Shown here: piece after piece, positions 56,322 through 64,000 of the stretch | How positions within the stretch are numbered: position 1 is the first letter of the stretch | Layout of the letters: each line of letters starts with the position of its first letter | Source: Cannabis sativa | Taxonomy: Eukaryota > Streptophyta > Magnoliopsida > Rosales > Cannabaceae | Length of the DNA: 64,000 nucleotides | Reading direction: 5' to 3' | NCBI RefSeq assembly: GCF_029168945.1 | Contig: NC_083604.1 | Span: 5,076,812 to 5,140,811 of the forward strand | Notes under the pieces: model-generated | What the model saw: only the letters and a program-made list of their open reading frames with translations | The model's database searches: none | Told to the model about the DNA's origin: nothing | Translations under genes and position numbers: made by a program

Positions 56322-57322
56322 TTTGGCAAATTTGTTCTAGTTCCACTGAAGTGTCCCCCACATGGTAAAGCATGACAGTGATTAAGAATAGAGTACATCT
56401 CCTCTTCAGGCACACACCTTCTTATTATCTGATCTGCACAGTGCTTGTAGAGGATTGGCTCCTCCCAGTAGTAATGTTTTACTTCGGAAAAGAATTTCTT
56501 TAATTGTTGGCGAGATAGCTCAGGAGGAGTGATATTAGCAGCTAAGTAGTTAACATAATCAGCATACCATGGTACCATAAGACTTTCCCTCACACTAAAG
56601 AGTTGTTCATCGGGAAATTGTTCATTTATTTGTACCTCTTTCGTATTCTGACTTTCTTCCAGTTCTAGTCTTGACAAGTGATCTGCCACCAAGTTCTCAG
56701 TACCCTTCTTGTCTTTTATGTCTAGATCAAATTCTTGCAAAAGAAGAACCCATCGAATCAGTCGTGGTTTGGCATCCTTCTTAGTCATCAAGTATTTGAT
56801 TGCTGAATGATCTGTATACACTATCACTTTATTGCCAATCAAGTAGGGTCGAAATTTGTCACATGAAAACACTATAGCCAGCATCTCTTTTTCTGTAGTA
56901 GCGTAGTTTAGTTGGGCATCATTCAAGGTTTTGCTTGCATAGTAAATGGTTCTGAATACCTTGTCAACCCGTTGTCCCAAAACTGCTCCAATAGCATAAT
57001 CACTTGCATCGCACATGATTTCAAAAGGTAATTCCCAATTTGGTGTAGTCACGATCGGTGCTGAGATTAACTTCTCCTTGAGAATTTGGAATGCTTCAAG
57101 ACAATCTTTCCCAAATTCAAAAGGTACTCCACTAGCAAGAAGATTGGATAGCGGTTTGGCCACCTTGGAGAAATCTTTGATAAATCTTCTATAAAACCCG
57201 GCATGACCCAAGAAGCTTCGAACTCCCTTAACTGAAACTGGAGGAGGCAAGTTCTCAATTGTAGATACTTTGGCTCTTGTCAACCTCAATACCTTCTTTT
57301 GAGATTTTATGTCCCAAAGCAC
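56264..57322 (-). pseudogene. Athila-2 RNase H and connecting region
   Basis: A 352-codon frame: [20 protein letters not shown] (RT thumb/connection), then RNase H with [40 protein letters not shown] and [20 protein letters not shown], followed by [14 protein letters not shown] and the start of the integrase zinc finger ([16 protein letters not shown]). The frame shifts near 56300. Confidence 0.9.
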
Positions 57323-57328
57323 TATTCC

Positions 57329-58348
57329 TTACGTAACCATGAAATGGCACTTTTCCCAGTTCAGCACCAAATTAGAGTCTTCACATCTTGCTAAAACCAA
57401 TTCCAAGTTGCTCAGACATTGGTCAAACGATGAGCCAAACACTGAAAAATCATCCATGAACACCTCGATGCACTTTTCTATTAAATGCGAAAATATAGCC
57501 ATCATACACCTCTGAAATGTTGCTGGAGCATTGCACAGCCCAAATGGCATTCGTCGAAAAGCAAAAGTACCATATGGACATGTGAATGTTGTTTTCTCTT
57601 GATCCTCCGGTGCTATAGCTATTTGGTGATACCCTGAGTACCCATCAAGGAAACAATAGTACTCTTGTCCTGCCAACTTGTCTAACATCTGATCAATGAA
57701 TGGGAGTGGAAAGTGATCTTTTCTTGTGGCCTTGTTGAGTTTTCGGTAGTCAATGCAAATTCTCCATCCCGTGACAGTTCTGGTTGGGATGAGTTCATTC
57801 TTCTCATTCTTTACCACCGTCATCCCTCCTTTCTTTGGAACAACTTGGACTGGGCTCACCCATTTACTGTCTGAAATAGGATACGCTACCCCGGCATCTA
57901 ACCACTTCAAGACTTCTTTTCTGACAACCTCCTTCATTGGTGGATTTAATCTACGTTGTGCATCAATGGTTGGCTTCACTCCTTCCTCCATTAAGATTCT
58001 ATGCATTACAGTTGAAGGGCTGATCCCTTTAATATCTGCTAAAGTCCATCCAATGGCTTTTGTATGCTTCCTTAGAACTCGTAATAGCTTATCTGTCTCT
58101 ACAGAAGATAGGGAAGAAGCCACAATAACAGGAAGTGTCTTATTTTCTCCCAAATATTCATACCTGAGATGCTCTGGTAGGACTTTTAACTCTAGTTGAG
58201 GAGGCTTTTCAGTAGATGGGGTAGGCCTTGTTGGTATGACTCCTAACTCTTCATAATATTTTCTATTCAGCGGTCCATAAGAATCGAGCCACAAAGCATA
58301 CTCATAAGCTTCCTTACCGTCTTGTTCCACCACCTCTTCTTGTACCAA
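57329..58348 (-). pseudogene. Athila-2 reverse transcriptase
   Basis: 340 codons: KEVLKWLDAGVAYPISDSKW, VQVVPKKGGMTVV, RICIDYRKLNKATRKDHFPL, CFLDGYSGYHQIAIAPEDQE, RRMPFGLCNAPATFQRCMMA and the catalytic EVFMDDFSVFG (FMDD in place of YMDD, normal for Athila). It stops at 57329 a few residues before RNase H continues in another frame. Confidence 0.92.
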
Positions 58349-58350
58349 AG

Positions 58351-58990
58351 TCAGATTAAGAGGATCTTGACATGCGTCTTTGTCTCCACCAATGGGTCCA
58401 CCACATCAATTGCAAAACGATTGTCACTAGCCGTAGGATAGGTCATTGCTTTGAGCACATTAAATACAACTTCATCTCCTTGTACCCTTAGCTTTAACTC
58501 TCCTTTACGAACATCAATTAGTGCTTTCCCCGTTGCCAAGAAAGGTCTCCCAGGGATGATAGGAACATTACTATCTTCTTCCATATCCAGAACAATGAAA
58601 TCGAGTGGAAAGATGAACTTGTCCACCTTTACTAACACATCCTCAATGACTCCTCTAGGGTGAGCTAGCGATCGATACGCAATTGAAGAGTTACGGTAGT
58701 TGGCTTTGCTTCACCTAGCCGCAATCTTTTAAACACTGACAAAGGCATTAAGTTTATACTGGCTCCCAAATCACATAGTGCATTTATTCCTTCAATTTTA
58801 CCAATAGTACAAGGAATAGTGAAGCTCCTGGATCTACGAGTTTTGGAGGGAGTTTCTTACGTAGAATAGCGCTACACTCTTCGGTTAGAGCCACCGTCTC
58901 ATAGTCTTCCATCTTCCTCTTCTTTGACAAAATTTCCTTCATAAACTTCACATAACTTGGCATACGCTCTAGAGCTTGACAAAAGGAATG
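58351..58990 (-). pseudogene. Athila-2 protease
   Basis: The 95-codon frame 58351-58638 has LVKVDKFIFPLDFIVLDMEE and GRPFLATGKALIDVRKGELK, matching the Athila-1 protease. The catalytic DLGASINLMPL region (about 58735-58775) is recognisable in another frame; at least two frameshifts. Confidence 0.82.
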
Positions 58991-60607
58991 TTAATGTGAA
59001 GTCTTTTGAAGACTTCTAGAAACTTGGTGAACTCGCTTGTCTAAGCTTGACTTTACGAGCCTGCGAGGATAGGGTATTTTTACATGATGATCAATACTAA
59101 TCTGTGGAGACTGTGGTGGTGGTGCTGGGCTGTCAGTAGCCTTCTCTGCTGTTGGTGTTGGTGTTTGCACTGGTTGAGCATTTATTTCTTCGTCTTCCTC
59201 AATTGGTTGTGGTAACTTGGGCCCATCATACTTCTTACCGCTCCTCAGGGTAATTGCCTTGCAATTTTCTTTGGGATTGACTTCAGTTGTGCTAGGCAAA
59301 TTCCCTTGAGGGCGGGTTGCTACCTGAGTTGCTAGCTGGCCCATACGAGTACGCAGTGTCTTTAATTGAAGATCTAGTTTCGGTCATAAATTGGAGCGAT
59401 AAATGCGTACGCAAACTAGAGCTTCCACCAGAGGCTTGTTGCTGATTAAACTGTTGGTTCTGATTTCTTTGTTGATAGAACCCACTATTTCTTCGGTTGT
59501 TACCCTGGTTGAACCCATAATTGTTGTTGTTGTTGTTCTGTGAAAAATTCCCAATGGCTTTAGCTTCATCCATTGGCAAATCATCCACATCTGCTTGACA
59601 CTCCGAAAAGTGATGACTTCCTCCACATAACTCACAAACAATTTGGGCTTGTTTAGCTTGCCCTGCAATGATTTTAGTCAATGCCTCAACTCGAGTCGTT
59701 AACTTTGTGATGGCATCAACTTCTAACACACCAGCTACCTTCTTAGATTGACTCCTTTCAGTTGGCCACTGCTGATTGTTTAGAGCCATCTCCTCCAATA
59801 GATCATACGCTTCATTAGCACTCTTTCTCATAAAAGCTTCGCCCGCTGCTGCATCTATTAAAGTTCTAGTATTACCAACCAGCCTGTTATAAAAGTTGTG
59901 AACCAGCATCCACTTCTCTATACCATGATGAGGACACCTCCTGATCAGATCTTTAAACCTCTCCCAAGCCTCATGGAGAGATTCATTATCTTGTTGGCAG
60001 AAATTATTGATTTCTCCTCTCAGCTTTGCAGACTTAGCTGGAGGAAAGAACTTTGACAAGAATTTTGTTGCCAGATCATTCCATGTAGCAATAGAATTAG
60101 GTGGCAAAGAATTCAACCAACTCTTGGCTCGTTCTCTGAGCGAGAATGGAAACAACCTCAGTCGAATGGCATCATCGCTAACTCCATTAACTTTAAAAGT
60201 TTCACAAAGTTCCATGAAGTTAGAGAGATGCAAATTAGGATCTTCAGAAGGGAGACCACCAAGGCGGGCGAAGACTGCACCATTTGAAGGACGGCAGGCT
60301 TAATCTCGAAATTGTTTGCATCCACTGCCGGTGGCCTGATACATGACTGCACTCCCGTCAGAGTAGGGAGAATGTAATCTCTCAAGCTACGGCCATTAGC
60401 TTGATCTTCCACGGCACCTCCATTATTACCGTTATTACCCCCATTGTTTCCAGCATTATTGTTCACATTCGCAGCCATGATCTCTGATGTTTCAGCAGTT
60501 GCTGAAACTCTTTCTTGCCTCTTGTTCTTTCGATTCCTCCTGCAAGTTTTCTCGATTTCAGGATCAAGCTCGGTAATATGACCGTTTGTCCTTGACGGCG
60601 CATGCAC
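58991..60607 (-). pseudogene. Athila-2 gag
   Basis: Two main frames. The first (60158-60607) has the basic [13 protein letters not shown] start and an Asn/Gly run; a frameshift near 60270 leads into 59292-60233, with [36 protein letters not shown], the CCHC knuckle CELCGGSHHFSEC and an Asn/Gln-rich tail. The last part (58991-59344) is the Ser/Pro linker to protease in another frame. It reads through the places where Athila-1 gag is broken. Confidence 0.88.
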
Positions 60608-60727
60608 TTAGGATTCCTGAAATAAATCAAGAAAATATTGCAAGAAAAAGGTTAGAAAAATCAGCAAGAGAAAATATACCAAAGTAGAAGTTAGTATAAT
60701 TTTATGTAATATTAATCTTTAACAATT

Positions 60728-60744
60728 CCCCGGCAACGGCGCCA
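60728..60744 (-). other. Primer-binding site of Athila-2 (tRNA-Asp type)
   Basis: The minus strand reads TGGCGCCGTTGCCGGGG, six bases inside the 5' LTR. Confidence 0.85.
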
Positions 60745-61585
60745 AAAACTTGTTGCTGAAAATTATTAATACTACGCAAGTATACGCAATCAAGTAGTAA
60801 AACTCACACAGGTGAGGTCGATCCCACAGGGAATTGGATTAAATACCACTAAACTATACTCTCTATTTGGCAGATCAAAAGTAATTATGATTTAAAAACA
60901 GTAAAGTATGAAAGTAATTCAGAAAACTTAATAACACAATTGAAAGTTGAGCAAGATGAGATAATAGGGAGGAGAATCCTGTTGTTGTTTACCCAAATCG
61001 TTAATGCTTAATTACTATCCTATTCTTGAAGTGAATGACAGATTATGAAATAACCTAGCTCCTTTCGGATCTTCTAGATTCTAAATCACATGTTATCTAA
61101 TTAATTCCTTAATTAAACTAACATGAAATCAGCATTAAGTAATAATCTACTCGTCACATAAGTCATGTGAATACTTTCGTTTCACATAGAACATCGATTA
61201 TCTTAATTTTAGCATTCTCAATTCTCACTTTTCAGATTTTGAATTGAGATCATAGAACATGCACAAGGTGATCAATCTTAAACATGAAATTAAACACAAA
61301 TTAAGATAATTTCACAAACAAGAATGGAGGAATGGCAATTAAACATTAACTAGGCAAAACATTAAACAACAATCATCATCCTCCCTAAATGGGAAATTTA
61401 GTTCAGAAACAAATCCATAACCATTCCTATAGCAATATTCAACATAAAGAAATTAAAGAGGAATAAAGAAAAGAACTGTTGGTGGATGAATTCTGGATCT
61501 TCACTTCAATCTCTGTGCTCTTCCTGCCTCTTTCTGCTGTGTTTTAGGGTTCCAAATCGCCTCCCAGACTTCCAATCGCAGTTTT

Positions 61586-61594
61586 CTATTTATA
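61586..61594 (-). promoter_or_regulatory. TATA box in the Athila-2 5' LTR
   Basis: TATAAATAG on the minus strand, 54 bases downstream (in transcription direction) of the first palindrome of the array. Confidence 0.65.
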
Positions 61595-61647
61595 ACTGAA
61601 ATTTAGGGTTCGATGGACAAAAATGCCCCTAGTCCGTACGGGATCTC

Positions 61648-61806
61648 GCCGCGGCCAAGCTTCCTCTCGCCGCGGCGAGATAATAGCAAATTAGGGTGCT
61701 CTCTGTATCTCTTAAATGGCCGCGGCGAGACTCTTCATCGCCGCGGCGACTGTGGCCTTGTAAAACTTCGAGATCTAGCCGCGGCCAAGTTGTGTTTAGC
61801 CGCGGC
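61648..61806. repeat. GCCGCGGC paired array in the Athila-2 5' LTR
   Basis: Six perfect copies start at 61648, 61669, 61719, 61740, 61778 and 61799. Each pair is offset 21 bp; the pairs are 71 and 59 bp apart. Confidence 0.93.
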
Positions 61807-61994
61807 CAGATATGCACAATTACTCAAAAATTGTGTTTTCTTCGGCTCAGCACGTCTTTTAACGAATTTCTGCACCCGAAACCTCTTTTATTCCAAAGAA
61901 CCTGAAAACATAGAAAACAAGCGTAATTCCGTCCCAACACAGCTAAAAACGCACATAAATTGGATCCAAAACATAGGCTAAAAATAGCCTAACA

Positions 61995-61999
61995 CATGT
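61995..61999. repeat. Right target duplication of Athila-2 (CATGT)
   Basis: CATGT after CCTAACA; partner of 50670-50674. Confidence 0.93.
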
Positions 62000-62147
62000 C
62001 CCTACCAATCATCAACTAGTTGATTTCCTAACAAAGCCTATTTCTAATTCAAAGTTTTTCTTTTTAAGAGACAAATTTGGTGTGATTTGTTTAACCACGC
62101 TCAGTTTGAGAAAACTTGTTAAGGATAAAGGTCCAGTTGAGCTAACA
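61995..62147 (+). pseudogene. Copia C RNase H, second part
   Basis: Continues exactly across the Athila-2 insertion: NHQLVDFLTKPISNSKFFFL, RDKFGV and then LRKLVKDKGPVEL. The stop TAG falls at 62151-62153, in the second codon of the 3' LTR. Confidence 0.82.
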
Positions 62148-62170
62148 TGTTAGTCATTAAGCTTTACATT
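62148..62170 (+). repeat. Stub of the copia C 3' LTR
   Basis: About 23 bases match the start of the 5' LTR; after TTTACAT the sequence diverges, where the LINE appears to begin. Confidence 0.6.
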
Positions 62171-64000
62171 CAATAAGTATTTTTTTCTCTCTCAGTATGA
62201 GAGTGTTGGATAGTCCAACTTGACCTTTCTTGTCAAAACTTTCTACATTCCCTAGCTTTCTTTTCAACTTTTTCTTTGTGTGATTTGTTTAAAAGTGTTC
62301 TTTTGTTCTGTCTCTGTGGACTCTCATGGAAAACGTGGAAAATATGGGCGAAGGTGTTGACAATGAGTTTGTGAATAGTGCCCTGGGAGGGGAAGCAATG
62401 GAAGTTGGTGGTGACATTAATGAGATTATTCCTGACGGCATGAATGAGTCAATGCCTAACGACTCAGATATACCTAAGGGAGTTAATGCAGGGGAGTCTG
62501 AACCAATACATGATGATAATGTAAGTGCTTCTCAGAAACAGGGTGAATCAGCAGGAAACGTGGGAGAAGAAGATGATATGGAATTAATGCGTCAGGATTT
62601 TTTCAACTCCATGACATTAGAACTTGAACCGGACTTCGAATTAAATGAGGAAGTTACTAGAACAGGAGTTATGGTGAGTTTCTTTGAAGGGACTGGTGTT
62701 TCACGTAACAGGCTTAAGGACATCCTTAGCCATATTTGGAAGCCTAAACTCAAGGGGTTATGGAAGTTCAAGACCCTCAAGAAAGGCCTCTGGGGGATAT
62801 TCTTTGATTTAGAGGAGGACTGTGTTGAAATACTTGACAGTCGGCCTTGGTTAATCAATGGTAAGCTTTTGATTATCAAGGAGTGGCCGGAGGACGGAGA
62901 TTGGTATAATGCTGATATGAGTAAGACTGTTTTTTGGGTACAAGCCATAGGCCTACCCACACCTTATCTGAACTTGGCAAATGTTCGGACTATTGGTGCC
63001 AAAGCTGGGACGTTCAAAGGCAGTGATACAATCGATCAAAAGCTGGTTATAAGGAGAGGCTTTCTCAAGTTTTAGGTGGAGATTGATGTGTATAATCAGC
63101 TTTCGTACAGTTTCTATTTGGACATCATGAGAGGGAGAAAGGAATGGATTCAGTTTAAATATTACAAACTTCCCTGTTTTTGCTATAACTGTGGGAGAAT
63201 CGGTCATGAAGCAAAGAGTTGTGCTAGGGATACAGTCTATGTTTTCCCTCCTGAAGGCAAAGCTGTTAGAGCATTTGGACCATGGATCAAAGTAGAATCA
63301 GCGGTCATTAGCTGTTTCAATACGATGAATCAACTAAATGTTTTTAGGAATGCTTCAGGCCCCATGGCTAATAGCCATTTGAAGTCGACGGAGTGGGGGA
63401 AGCAGGATAAAGGGAAAGGGAAGAGTCTGATCACGTCCCATCCGCCACACCAGCGAGAGGAATCGCAGCTCCGGCGTAGCAAACCGATGAGGAAAGTGGT
63501 CAGGATCCAGGAAAACAACTCAGGTGCCAATTCTAGAAAGAATTTGAAAGTAGTCAATCAGATCTCTAAACCAGGGGATAATAGGGATGCTCCTTCAGAA
63601 AATTTGATTTTGAAATCTGCAACTCTAAAATGGGATAGGCGTGCACGTTCCATATCCCTAAATTTCTGGAGGAGACCTATTCAGGGTATCAATTTGAAGT
63701 TGACAGAGGAAGAAATAATAAAGAAATACTCTTCAAGGCCCCTTCCTAATGAGAGGGACAGAAATGTCATTACTACTATTATGTCTAACAATGGGCCAAC
63801 CTACAAACAAATGATTGAAGGCCCACATGAGAAAGTTTGTAAATCAAGACAACCCCATTGTCATCCTGAAGTTACTCACTTCCCTTGGCCCGATTATGCA
63901 GAGGAGATTGGTCTTGCAGAGGAATTGATGGGCCCAATCCAAGTGGATAAGTTTGAGCCCAGCCCAACCCTTTTTCATGATCCTCTTGATGTTACTAATG
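62171..64000 (+). mobile_element. Plant LINE (L1-type), 5' part, runs off the right edge
   Basis: From the copia LTR stub a pyrimidine-rich leader leads to an ORF1 with DUF4283-like and zinc-knuckle domains, typical of plant L1-type LINEs. The endonuclease and RT of ORF2 would lie beyond the window. The exact left end is uncertain. Confidence 0.75.
62326..64000 (+). pseudogene. LINE ORF1 (DUF4283 / CCHC nucleic-acid-binding protein), one internal stop
   Basis: The ATG at 62326 opens an acidic N-terminus, then a DUF4283-like domain at residues about 110-245 (LKDILSHIWKPKLKGLWKFK, WGIFFDLEEDCVEILDSRPW, KTVFWVQAIGLPTPYLNLAN). A TAG at 63073-63075 falls after GFLKF; the same frame continues VEIDVYNQLSYSFYLDIMRG and a zinc knuckle CYNCGRIGHEAKSC, then a basic Ser/Lys-rich tail to the edge. 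Such proteins bind LINE RNA. The stop probably inactivates this copy. Confidence 0.82.

Larger units (their letters stand above)
50675..61994 (-). mobile_element. Athila-2: full-length Athila-type gypsy element with a third ORF
   Basis: An 11,320-bp minus-strand element with 1245/1244-bp LTRs, tRNA-Asp type primer site, purine tract and CATGT target duplication. Gene order is gag, protease, RT, RNase H, integrase, then a third ORF. By eye the LTRs differ at only about four substitutions and one indel, yet pol contains several frameshifts. It is the autonomous-type relative of Athila-1. Confidence 0.93.
60751..61994 (-). repeat. 5' LTR of Athila-2
   Basis: 1244 bp with an intact six-unit GCCGCGGC array (61648-61806) and a TATA box at 61586-61594. 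This LTR would drive the genomic transcript. Confidence 0.93.
48719..62170 (+). mobile_element. Degraded Ty1/copia element C with short LTRs, split by Athila-2
   Basis: Left LTR 48719-48909, primer site, gag remnant, a host F-box gene fragment, RNase H (split at 50674/61995) and a 3' LTR stub at 62148. The span includes the 11.3-kb Athila-2; without it about 2.1 kb of copia C remains. Most of pol (protease, integrase, RT) is missing, replaced by the F-box segment. Confidence 0.8.

Overview
This is nuclear DNA from a flowering plant, most likely a eudicot. The evidence is AT-rich intergenic DNA, intron-split genes with GT..AG borders, MATE genes in the plant DETOXIFICATION style, and dense plant LTR retrotransposons (Athila-type and CRM-like Ty3/gypsy, Sirevirus-type and short-LTR Ty1/copia), CACTA transposons and a LINE. 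The species cannot be named from the sequence alone.

Left third (1-24.9 kb) is a transposon nest. The oldest layer is the 3' part of a plus-strand Tat-like gypsy element: an antisense ORF with an intron near 11.9-13.0 kb, a purine tract, and an LTR starting at 13947. A CRM-like gypsy element A (left edge to 11814, minus strand) inserted into it. A small non-autonomous Athila-type element (Athila-1, 2496-8800, TSD AGGTG) then landed in the protease domain of A. A 10.2-kb Sirevirus-type copia (14025-24249, TSD TTATG) split the Tat-like LTR.

Middle (24.9-48.7 kb) is the gene-bearing part. It holds a non-autonomous CACTA element (26634-29082, TSD TTA) carrying the last exon of a ribosomal stalk protein P2 gene, then two tandem, same-strand MATE transporter genes (31000-38379 and 42783-47435). 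These share an eight-exon structure with six identical internal exon lengths. Their introns and spacers hold several foldback/MITE copies and a CACTA MITE (34781-35088, TSD TAA).

Right third (48.7-64 kb) is a second nest. A degraded copia element with 191-bp LTRs (48719 to about 62170) contains a fragment of an F-box (SKIP17-like) gene with its intron intact. The full-length Athila-type element Athila-2 (50675-61994, TSD CATGT) split its RNase H domain. A LINE ORF1 region begins in its 3' LTR stub and runs off the right edge.

The most unusual signal is a strictly spaced array of the 8-bp palindrome GCCGCGGC in three pairs, offset 21 bp within each pair. It occurs in every Athila LTR and again inside Athila-2, upstream of the third ORF and beside a TATA-like box. 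This suggests that a promoter module was duplicated to drive the third ORF. That ORF and the extra ORF of the Sirevirus appear to share a domain although they belong to different retrotransposon superfamilies.
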